Source: Brachypterus glaber
Lineage: Eukaryota; Arthropoda; Insecta; Coleoptera; Kateretidae
NCBI GenBank assembly: GCA_958510825.1
Contig: OY294050.1
Span: 5,371,340 to 5,435,339, forward strand
Reading direction: 5' to 3'
DNA: 64,000 bases
Shown: positions 24,297 to 34,813 of the stretch, piece by piece
Numbering within the stretch: the first letter of the stretch is position 1
Layout of the letters: each line of letters starts with the position of its first letter
Translations under genes and position numbers: made by a program
The notes under the pieces: model-generated
What the model was told of the DNA's origin: nothing
The model's input: only the letters and a program-made list of their open reading frames with translations
Databases searched by the model: none

Positions 24297-24580
24297 GTAA
24301 TAGTTATTTATGGTACTAGTGGGTAAAGTTAAGGGTTAATTTTCGAGAGGGCAATATCGGTTTACCCATAAGTGCCATAAAAAGTTTTATCCAATAAATA
24401 GCTTAGGAATTCATATTTTTATTAAAAATTTTAATGACATTTACAAGAAAATAATTTGACAAGTGACAGTTGAGTGGGTAAAATAAATAATTATATACTT
24501 AATAAAGTAAAAGCCTCGCGGGGGTTATTATTGAGTTTATCTATTTAAAATAAAGCTGGTCTTATTACCTGTATGTATTG
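24297..24580. repeat. Dispersed repeat, copy 2
   Basis: Second copy of the 18765-19075 repeat in the same orientation, somewhat shorter in the GGTTAATTTTC segment. Confidence 0.85.
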
Positions 24581-25011
24581 GATAAAGGTTTTTACTTGCC
24601 TATATTAATATTGTATTTTTTTTTATAGATAAATTTTATTTTAAAAATAAATTAAAAACCTTCTCTCTTTCTATAAATACAAAGAGCAAAATATAATTAG
24701 TTCGCCCACTTAGAGCGAGAAATACTCATCATTATCGATCGAATAATAATACGAGGTATAATAAATTAATTTTGGGCTAATTATAATTTAACCTACATTT
24801 TCTCTCTCCGACTTTTAATATTAATAGACATTTAAACGAGTTACTCTTTCTAGAGGTGGTCTTAGCGCCGTTAGAGTCACCTTTTTTTAAATTTTGAATT
24901 TTGAACATGGGAATAAATGCAGATGATGTCTGTTGTCATTTTTACCGTTTTATTTTGAGTTTTGTTTTTTTTTTTCATGGATTTACCAGCTAAGTTTTAG
25001 TTTTTAAGCAA

Positions 25012-26195
25012 TCTACGCAGTTTTAGTCAATAAATTGACGTTTTTTTAAAAATTGTCAATCACAGGCGCAGTTTTAACCAATAAATTATAGTTTCTTGAA
25101 AATCGGTCAATTACAGACGCAGTTTTAACCAATAAATTGCGTTTTTTAAAAATCTGCCAATCACAGACGCAGTTTTAGCCAATAAATTGACGGTTCTTAA
25201 AAATCTGTCAATTACAGACGCAGTTTTAACCAATAAATTGTAGTTTCTTAAAAATTTGTCAATCACAGACGCAGTTTCAGCCAATAAATTGCGTTTTTTA
25301 AAAATCTGCCAATCACAGACGCAGTTTTAGCCAATAAATTGACGGTTCTTAAAAATCTGTCAATTACAGACGCAGTTTTAACCAATAAATTGTAGTTTCT
25401 TAAAAATTTGTCAATCACAGACGCAGTTTCAGCCAATAAATTGCGTTTTTTAAAAATCTGCCAATCACAGACGCAGTTTTAGCCAATAAATTGACGGTTC
25501 TTAAAAATCTGTCAATTACAGACGCAGTTTTTACCAATAAATTGTAGTTTCTTAAAAATTTGTCAATCACAGACGCAGTTTCAGCCAATAAATTGCGTTT
25601 TTTAAAAATCTGCCAATCATAGACGCAGTTTTAGCCAATAAATTGACGGTTCTTAAAAATCTGTCAATTACAGACGCAGTTTTCACCAATAAATTGTAGT
25701 TTCTTAAAAATTTGTCAATCACAGACGCAGTTTCAGCCAATAAATTGCGTTTTTTAAAAATCTGCCAATCACAGACGCAGTTTTAGCCAATAAATTGACG
25801 GTTCTTAAAAATCTGTCAATTACAGACGCAGTTTTCACCAATAAATTGTAGTTTCTTAAAAATTTGTCAATCACAGACGCAGTTTCAGCCAATAAATTGC
25901 GTTTTTTAAAAATCTACCAATCACAGACGCAGTTTTAGCCAATAAATTGACGGTTCTTAAAAATCTGTCAATTACAGACGCAGTTTTCACCAATAAATTG
26001 TAGTTTCTTAAAAATTTGTCAATCACAGACATAGTTTCAGCCAATAAATTGCGTTTTTTAAAAATCTGCGAATCAAAGACGTAGTTTTAACCAATAAATT
26101 TGTTTCTTAAAAATCTGCCAATGATAGACGCAGTTAACTAGTTTTAACTAATAAATTGTGGTATCACAGACCCAGGTTTAACCAATATTATTGAA
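25012..26195. repeat. Satellite array: ~51-bp monomers in a 152-bp higher-order repeat
   Basis: Monomers start AGACGCAGTTTTAGCCAATA. Three monomer types (51, 50 and 51 bp; marked by TTGTAGTTTC, TTGCGTTTTT and TTGACGGTTC) alternate strictly. The TAGTTTCTTA mark recurs at 25241, 25393, 25545, 25697, 25849 and 26001, always 152 bp apart. Edge monomers are diverged. Each monomer carries one or two CCAAT pentamers. Confidence 0.97.
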
Positions 26196-26332
26196 ACGTC
26201 AATATATTATCTAAAACTTCGTCTGCGATTGACAGATTTAGATAAAATATTGACGTTTCTTAAAAAATATTTTGACGTTTCTTAAAAATTAAGATGTGTC
26301 AGTGATTGGTGGATTTTTTAAAAGTTAAAAGT

Positions 26333-26467
26333 CCAGTCAAATAACACACCTTACGCAAATCACCCAGTGCAAAACTAACAGGAGTGTTCTGTTACCATCC
26401 ACTACTACCCTTTAAAATATCAGCCCGTGCACCTTTATTGCAATTTACATTTATTATTTGACTGAAC
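26333..26467. repeat. Short element with GTCAAATAA inverted ends
   Basis: The ends AGTCCAGTCAAATAA and TTATTATTTGACTGAA are inverted. The interior (ACTAACAGGAGTGTTCTGTT, CTTTAAAATATCAGCCCGTG) matches the outer arms of the inverted repeat at 56690-57565. Confidence 0.8.
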
Positions 26468-26795
26468 TATAAAAGAAAACTGGGTAAATTCAGCTTTACA
26501 TTATGTTATGTCTAAAAAGTCGATGGATTAAAATATATAAACATTAAATATTTAACTTTTACCTGATATAAGTACTGTTTGTCTTTCTAACGGTTTATTT
26601 TACGTTGTATTATTTGACTAAGTACTTATTTCTGGCTTAAGGACTGCGTTGCCAAGCAAAAACCTATTTTATTAAAAAATGGCCGAGGAGTTAACCGTAG
26701 GAAGTCTGTGGGAAATTTTGAAAAATCTTTGTGAAGTCTTTCAAAAACTCCGAAAATCTCCATGAAAAATTTCAAAAATCTCGAAAGATTCAATA

Positions 26796-27028
26796 AGGGA
26801 ACGTTCAAGTATTACGTAACGCAAAATGGACCAAAATTCATGCACTTCATACCTCGGTTCTCGCGTTATTCAAGGCTGTAGAGATTTCATATTTTGGCTA
26901 CCCCCCCTAACACACATTAGGGGTAGCCAAAATATGAAATCTCTATAATCTATAATAACGCGAGAACTGGGGTATGAAGTGTATGAATTTTGGTACAATT
27001 TGCGTTACGTAATACTTGAACGTTCCCT
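26796..27028. repeat. Inverted repeat, ~105-bp arms
   Basis: AGGGAACGTTCAAGTATTAC and its complement bound the element. The arms match through GGTAGCCAAAATATGAAATC to a short loop near 26912. A partial relative of the end is at 40835-40860. Confidence 0.9.
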
Positions 27029-27852
27029 AATCTGGAAAATCCCAATAATCTCATCAAGAATCAATTAAATGCTAATCCACTCGCGAGATTATTTTACTTT
27101 AAGTAAAATAATCTCGATAGTGTAATACATGTAATCTAGGTTTTCCTAAAAATTGAGGATATCTTGGCAGTTTTTTTCGGAAATCCTTGGATAAATTTTA
27201 GAAATGCTTGCAATAAGATCTCAGAAATTTCTAAAAAATCTTAAAAATCTACAAAAATGTCGAAAATCTCAGAAATTTCTCCGAAAATCTCCAAAGATCC
27301 TACAAATCTCATCAAAAATTTTAAAAAAATTCTGAAGTTTTACAGAAATTATAACAAGTTTAGAAGTGCGTGTCGTGGTCCTTGTACAAATTTTTGGAAG
27401 TGGTTTACCCCTCGAAAATGCCATAACCCTTTGTCCAAACTTAATTTTATAGTATATTTTCATATTTTTTTTATTTATAAACATTAACTGCTGGGGAAAG
27501 TAGGTACTGTTGTTTTTGTTGACAGCACTATTTCATTTCCAGTGTCTACTCGAGTTTCCTGAGCATGGCACGTAGGGGCCATAAACATTTCGTTGCAGAA
27601 TTTACGCTATTGTATACAGGAAGTGACCGAAAACGGAACCAACTGACGGACGCGGCTCATTACCTGCATTTTTAATCATTTCACGTCGAACAATGGTAAA
27701 TTCAAACAAGGTGTAAAAATATGCGTTATTATCTTTTTAGCAAAAAGTAGTTCCCGTTATTAAAATCGGCTTTTTTTTGTATTTTCTGATTTGAAATGGA
27801 TCTTTAAACGAAATGTCCGATTTAAAAAATCCTTATAAAGGGCTATGTTATA

Positions 27853-30800
27853 ATAGCGTCGACATCATGGTCTGGTTGGTAAAATATCGTTTAAAGTGCT
27901 GTTTTAATTCAAAATAGCCTTTATAAAATGCTAAATTTCACGAGACCCTGGTAAATGAATACTAAAACTCCGGACTCTGCTAATAAGGTTGAGTTTTAAC
28001 TTTATTCAGGATTCCTGTTTAACAGGGCTAGAGTTCATCAAATTTCTATGACTACTAATTTCAACAAGTATATTCAGAATGCTTTGGAACAATCCAAAAC
28101 TCGAAAGTTAAAACCATTAAATGAACAAACACATGTTTTACATCGGCACTTAGTGCTACTAAGAGTGCCGATGTATTGAAATCTTCGCCGAAAAGTCAAA
28201 ATCTTTGACCACTTTTTTTTCACATTTCTCGACGTTTTATACCATTCTGAGTCGAAATCAGTAAAAAAAAAATTTGCGTCCGTCTGTCTGTCTGGGTGTA
28301 AACTCCATTTCTACATGAGATATCGACTTGCGGTTTTTTGCATATTGTTTCTTATCGTATTCCGAAGAGCTGATTATATTTTGGGGGTTAACGATGGGGG
28401 GTAAGGAGGTAAAAATAGGGTAAAACTCCTATTTTTAGCGTTTTTTGTTTATAATTAAGGCAATTATTATTGTATTTGGTTAATTTAGCACTTATATAAA
28501 AGATAATTTTAAATTGGTCAAAAAATGTTATAAACAACGTTTTCCTAAAACGCATTGTTTTCGAGATATTGGCGTTTAAAGCAGTAAAAGGTTTTTTTAG
28601 CATATCTCACATATTTATAACCCGATTTCAAAAAATTATATTTTATATAAAAGCTCTTTTTAGCCCTATAAAAAATATTATATACAGTTTTTTGCTAGAA
28701 TATAATGTTTTAAAGATACAGAATTTAAAATCAAACAAAACACCTAGTTTGAAATTTGGAAACTAGATGGCTCTAGTGTACAATAGTGCCGATGTTTTGA
28801 CAGGGTGCTTGTAACGTTTCATCTAGTTTTTTTATTTTTATACTTATGGCATGCTTACAAAAATAGATAATCTCCTTTCTGCTCTTTAATAACAGGTTGT
28901 ATGCATATACAGAATTGAGTAATGCATCCTAATTTGAAAAGCTATTTATCAACAAAATGGTAGTTTAACTAACATTTTGTATACCTTTGATTAAGATGTT
29001 TAATAATGCTTGGGTAATTATCTACACTGAAAAGAATAATTTTACCCATAAACAGAAACTGTATCAGTTAGGGTCACTTCTAGGGACATCTGATTCCCAA
29101 TCACTTCATCTGCGCTTACTTGGTTTATTGGTCGTGTTTTTTTTTCTTCTTCGGACCAAGGCAAAAAAAAACAAACAAATATAAGAACGAAGAAATCCGA
29201 GATGAAGTACCCATCCCACTATAACTATACCTATAGTTATATAGTTGTATAGCCTGCCAATTAAGTACTTTAATACCCAAAAAAAAACATTTTTTATTCG
29301 ATTATACATTATAAAATACACTTGAGAGCAAAAAAATCTATCCACCTATAAAATTGCCATTATTTAAATTCAATTATTTCGAAAACTACTCAATGGATTT
29401 GACTGATTCTATTTTTGTTTTAAAAATTAAACATTTTCTACTTTCATTTTTATTTAGAATGATTAAAAAAAAAGTATTTTCGTATTAACAGCAACAAAAA
29501 ATATACAACTATGTTTTTTGCTCCTACTTCTAGGACTTGCATGGTACGCCACTGCTACTATTCAAGTCCTAGAACAACATGGTTGTACATTTTTTGTTGC
29601 TGTTAATACAAAAATACTTTTTTAAATTGTTATAAATAGAAACAAGTAGAGAATTTTTAAGCTTTAAAAGAAAAAAGAATCAGTCTAATACATTAAGTAG
29701 TTTTCGAGATATTTGAATTTAAAAAATGGTAATTTTTTAGGTGGATCGATTTTGCTCTCAGGTGAATTACAATTGAATAAAAAATAGTGTATGATAAACG
29801 TACCAAAATAGTTTTTAGACCTTGTATTATATAAACTACTATTTTCGCATAGCCCTTATTGAATTATCAACGACGATATATATACGCATTTATATTACGT
29901 ATATAGGCAATATATCTTTTGATGACCTAATTCTGCTGTTATATACAGCCATATTGGATGTTTTCCAAGGACTTTTTTTAAGGGTTGCTCCGGGATTTTT
30001 ATATAATCGTTTTGTAAGTTTTATTAAAAATACTGGTCATTTCAGTTTCTAAACCAGCTGAACAGGTGCAAGCACCTTGTCAAAAATCGGCACTAGGCAC
30101 TTATTTGAAACGTTAGAAATAGGGTTGTGTAAATAGGCAGCCATTAATACATATGCGTGTTGCATAATTAAATGAAGTTTGAAAGTCTGTATCTCCAAAA
30201 CGTTATATTCTAGCAAAAACTGTATGAAACATTTTTTGTAGGGCTTAAAAAGAGCTTTCATTTGGAATATAATTTTTTGAAATCGGTTTATAAATAAGTA
30301 AAACAATGTATCTTAGGAAAAAATTGTATAACATTTTTTAAGCAATTTAAAAAAGTTTTTCATATAAGCGCTAAATTAATAAAATACAATAATAATTAAC
30401 ATAATTATAACCAAAAAAACGCTAAAAATAGGAGTTTTACCCCGTTCTTACCCCCAATAGTTAACCCCCAAAATCTAATCAGCTCTTCGAAAGATGATAA
30501 ACAATATTCAAAAAAACTGCTTGTCGATATCTTTTTTAGAAATGGAGTTATCGAGTTTACAGACTGACGAAAAAAATTTTTCACTGACTAAAACGTCGAG
30601 AAATATGAAAATAACATGGTCAAAGATTTTGGCTTTTCGGCGAAGATTTCAATACATCGGCACTCTTAGTGGTACTAAGTGCCGATGTAAAAAAAGCAAC
30701 ATGGGCGTGGATAGAGCGCAACTTGTAAGGAGTTGCTCTAAAGCCAATGAACTTTAATCTAATTGATTTCTTTGTTTTCAATCGATCCTAATCTCACTCT

Positions 30801-31308
30801 CCCTAGTGAGACCTATTTAGAGGAACACACGGTATACATACGATCTATCATAAGGCATATCCAGAAGCTTGCATAAGAACATAAAACATAAGAATGCGAT
30901 GCCGTGATTGGCTTAAAAGATACATGGCGGTACATCAAGCCAATCACGGCATCGCATTGTTATATTTTATGTTCTTATGCGAGCTTGTGAATAGGCACAT
31001 AAACATTAACTATGTTTTAACAGTTTCTAACATTGCATGTCGTGGTAGACTTTTTAATGTTGAATTGTTATTTAAATTAGAGGTTCCTTTTTAAAAAAAT
31101 AATTGCATAGCAACAGTACTTTTTCATTGAGAACTATAGAATAATTTTTTATAGAATTTCGTATGTAATAGTATTATCACCAAATGCCGGACATTTAGTA
31201 TTCATTTATCGGGGGCCCGACAAAATTAGAATTTTATAAAGGCTATTTTTAAATTAAATCGGCACTTTAAACGATATTTTACCAACCAGACCACCATGTC
31301 GACGATAT
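27853..31308. repeat. Nested inverted-repeat structure, 3.4 kb
   Basis: Outer arms (27853-27968 and 31187-31308) share GTCTGGTTGGTAAAATATCG and its complement. Inner arms of about 640 bp (28141-28812 and 30055-30688) carry CATCGGCACTTAG with inverted partners and run through TTATATTCTAGCAAAAACTG-type sequence. The 1.2-kb centre contains a further foldback (29320-29765, arms about 200 bp, ends GAGAGCAAAA) and 30865-30986 is another hairpin. No transposase frame was found. A single inner arm also occurs at 39310-39640. Confidence 0.8.
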
Positions 31309-31369
31309 GACCACATAGTGCCGTATCTACAGATTGTTTATAGATGTTTTTAATTGATTACCCACCAAA

Positions 31370-32000
31370 ATTTTAAATTGAAAAATTTGGAGGTCTCACC
31401 CCTTAAATTTGTTCATTGGGGTAAGATTATCATCCCTGAATTTTTTCAGAATTTTTGAAATAAATCTAGAGGTCGCTCACAGCCATTTTTTAAAAAGATG
31501 TGTTTCTTTTGCTTTTTTATTATTTTTAAGGCCGAAGGATTTTTTATTTAAATCTTTTTAACACGGCACGGTATAAAGGGATAGTAAATGGATAACCTCA
31601 AAAAAAATCAGAATGTTTTATTTCAAAATGGCGGAGCTGGGACCTTTTAAGTTCGAAAATGCACTATATTCCTTCGTTTTAGGCGTGATGACAGGCACAA
31701 CAATTTTTTTTTCATTGTCTTAAAATAATGTGCATGTAGCCCAATAGATCCCCACATAAAAACCACTATATTTTTTATTGGATATACGGGGTATCCAGAA
31801 AAAAATAATATATATTAAGGTTAAAAAATTCTTCGGCCTTAAAAAAAATAAAAAAGCTTAGGAAACATATATTTTTAAAAAATGGCTGTGAGAAACCTCT
31901 AGATTTTTTTCGAAAATTCTGAACAAATTCAGGGATGATACACCAATGAACAAATTTAAGGGGTGAGACCTCAAAATTTTTCAATTTGAAAATTGATGTA
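31370..32000. repeat. Inverted repeat, ~190-bp arms
   Basis: TGAACAAATTTAAGGGGTGA near 31948 is the complement of sequence near 31405, and the arms also share the CGAAGAATTTTTTAACC / GGCCGAAGGATTTTTTA region. Confidence 0.75.
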
Positions 32001-33076
32001 TCCCAAAAAGGTACAATAACAGCATCCAAATGGTGGTCCAGTAAGAAATGTAATAATATTTTTTAAATTTTAAATTTTGCGAGCTCCTGGTAACTGAATA
32101 CCAAAAGTCCCCCCTATGCTGATAACGTATTAATTTAACTCTATCATGCAATGGGTAATAAAGGTAATATTTTTCCTTGATTAAGAAATTTAAGTTTGAC
32201 CTTAAACCCTGCGAAAAAAGAATACGTTTATGCGAAATAAAAATAGTGGCGCCCCCTGAGGAAATCCATCCTCATTAGATAATCGACTGTCCGTTGTTGC
32301 CACGTTTATTCAATCTAATAGGTTTTGCTACCAAACATAAAAATTTTAAATGTATTATTAATAAATAGCCATGTTGCAGGTGAAATTGGTTTTTTCGATT
32401 TTTCATTGGAGGATAAAAGAATTGAAATTCTCTTTCAGCGCCCTCTGTAACCGTACCAAAATACTTTTGAAAATTCATAATATATGAGGATTATAGAGAA
32501 TTTCAAGAGCTACAAGTTTGCTCATAACCACTTTTATCCTCCGATAAATAATTTAACTAAAAAATCGAAAAGAACAATTTTACAAAAGTTTTTATTTTTA
32601 AATTGATTGCTTTTTGATGTTGAATACAGTATTTTGTACTTTCATTTTCTAAAATAAAAACCTTTGCAATAATTGCTTTATTTTTTGAAAAAACTTTACC
32701 TAAAACCTGCCAACTCCTTGATGGAGATTTGTCTCAAAGGTAGAAAACCTGCCATCTCCTTTTTAATTCAATAAAAATCAAGCCCAAATTCATTTTTTTG
32801 TAGTTGTTAGTTGTTAAAACCTCCAAAACACGCTAATAAAGAAACTGAATTTTTGGTCAATAGGAGTTAGCGGGTTAACACTCTAACCCGACGTTATGTG
32901 ACTAGGACCTACTTCTAGCCATCCTAGACCTGCAGTTTTGCACGTAAATCCGGCAACACTGCGGCGCACGATTGCCGCAGCATTCAGGCTGGCACACCGT
33001 AGGTCAGGCGTCTGAACGCCTGGCGTCGTCGACGGGCGTCTGTGTCGAGGCGCCGCGAACCATCTGATCGATTCGG

Positions 33077-33610
33077 GTAACACAGTGACTTCCTTTAACC
33101 CTCGAAGGGTCCTGTTTCCTGACTACCTGCAGCGCCCGGTCTCCTTCAGGTGGTTTTACAGTGATAACTAGGAATTGTGTTATTGTGAAAAGGAAATGAG
33201 CTTTTGTAATAACTGAGTTTTCATGTAAGTTTATACAAACCCTTATAAAAATAGGTAGATTTTCCCATATTCCCTCGCTTATCAGGGTTTTAAGTAAGAA
33301 ATTAACTTTTTTATGTTCAATTTGACCCTGCAAGGATTAAATTGAACCCTCCAGCGGTCCTACTTTCTGTTCACCTCCACCGCCTGTTCCTTTTCAGGCA
33401 GTTTTATGTTTTTTGGAGTGATTTGAGAGATTATAACAACCCATTTTCACTTAAGTTCGTACAAAACGTTTTGTTTGCCCTTTTTTTAACCCCTTGGCAG
33501 GGGTTTAGGTGTTTTAGGTGACAAAGTGACTGCTGAAATTTATCCCTCCAGGGGTCCTACTTCTTAACCTGGATCGACAGATCTTTTTCGTGTGGTTTTA
33601 GTGATGGGTA
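33077..33610. repeat. Degenerate threefold tandem repeat, ~190-250 bp units
   Basis: Three segments open with AACCCTCGAAGGGTCCT, AACCCTCCAGCGGTCCTAC and TATCCCTCCAGGGGTCCTAC, each followed by a pyrimidine-rich stretch and (C/G)AGG(T/C)(G/A)GTTTTA or GTGTGGTTTTAG. GTAACACAGTGACT and GTGACAAAGTGACT precede the first and third units. The GC-rich stretch at 32880-33075 just upstream is of unknown origin. Confidence 0.6.
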
Positions 33611-34657
33611 TTTTCTTCGATAAGAATTGAAAAATTTAAATTTTCTTTAAGGAAATTGAATTTTATACAAGCGATCTTCGTGTATTTTTTTCTCAGATTT
33701 AAGTAAAAACATTTAGAAAACCATAATTTTAAATAGAATCTGATTCTATTCATAAATGTTTCGGATTTGTAAATACGTATTTCTAAAAATAACGAAAATA
33801 GGATTCAAAATAATCGCAATGCGGTTGAGAAAATAAAATATGGAGGGTCCTGTGTGAAAGTGGACTAGGTCCATCCGACATATTGCTGTATTAAGTTCTC
33901 GAGTTATTGTGGTCGTTTATTTTCCCGGACAGATATTTTTTTTTTTTGCTAAAATAAACTTTTTTTAAACATCGAGAAAATTTGAAAAATAATAAAATGT
34001 TGTATAGTAATAGTATATGTTGAAAACGTTTTGAAATGTTTTGGAAATAGATACTTAAATGTTAAAATTAAATATGTACTTAGTAAATATAATTAGACAT
34101 TTGTTAATTAAATTTTTTATCATTTCAAGGTTCAAATTTTTATTGGCGAACTTTTGCTAAAAATAATTCTATATCCATCCAAACCATATGGATTTAAAAC
34201 AAGTAAAAAATCTATATTTAAATGTTTGTCCTATTGTGAATAATAAAGGCCAAACTAAAATTTAACCCCCCTTTTACCCCCTTCCCCCAACTAGGGTCAC
34301 TTCATCTGTACTTGGTCTGCTTTTGCTCTGGTTTTTGTTTTTTTCTTCCTAGGGAGAAAAGATAAGTCCAAAAATCGAAAACTAACGAAAGAGAATGAAA
34401 GAACAAAGTAAGACTTAAATGAAGTGACTCTACCCCCCCCCCTCCAGATTTTGCTAAAATACGAAGATAATTAAAAAAATACATCTGCATACCAAATTTT
34501 AAGTCGCTAGCTCAATGCGTTCTTATGTTATCGGGGATACAGGCAGACAGACCGACAGACATGATTTTTTTGCTTATTTTTATTTTTCTCGGCGTTTGAT
34601 TTTGTTCACAATACCTTATGAAAAAGTAAAAACTAATTGTATTTTCTTTTTTTTCAG

Positions 34658-34813
34658 TTAGCCAGCTTAGCTGGTAAACCAAGATGACGACGGACATAAG
34701 TATAGTAAGGTGGGACCCCACCTTACAGCAGGAGATAGTGGACGAATATGAATACGATGGGGGAAACTCCTCATCCAGACTGTTTGAAAGATCAAGAATT
34801 AAAGCCCTAGCAG
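34658..34813 (+). CDS. beta-Spec: beta-spectrin exon with start codon
   Basis: The acceptor is TTTTTTTTCAG at 34657. 26 nt of 5'UTR precede ATG at 34684. It encodes [12 protein letters not shown] through [11 protein letters not shown], identical in many positions to the fly N-terminus, and ends in phase 1 at GTAGG. Confidence 0.93.

Larger units (their letters stand above)
17157..34657 (+). other. Probable first intron of beta-spectrin, repeat-filled
   Basis: I see no conserved protein-coding gene here. It holds a piggyBac-like end (17820), two copies of a roughly 300-bp dispersed repeat (18765-19075 and 24297-24580), a perfect palindrome (21076-21208), a LINE 3' end interrupted by another element (22007-23215), a satellite (25012-26195), inverted repeats at 26796-27028, 27853-31308 and 31370-32000, and a degenerate threefold repeat (33077-33610). 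Confidence 0.6.

Noticed and set aside
25012..26195. CRISPR-like array of regular repeats
   Set aside because: There are no unique spacers; the units are contiguous satellite monomers in a eukaryotic intron.
29822..30052. Hydrophobic 76-codon frame
   Set aside because: Lies in AT-rich DNA between inverted repeats; hydrophobicity follows from base composition.
32883..33083. GC-rich minus-strand frame (RHRRPSTTPGVQTPDLRCA)
   Set aside because: Composition is unlike its surroundings and may be an old element, but I could not tie it to a known protein and the frame is short.
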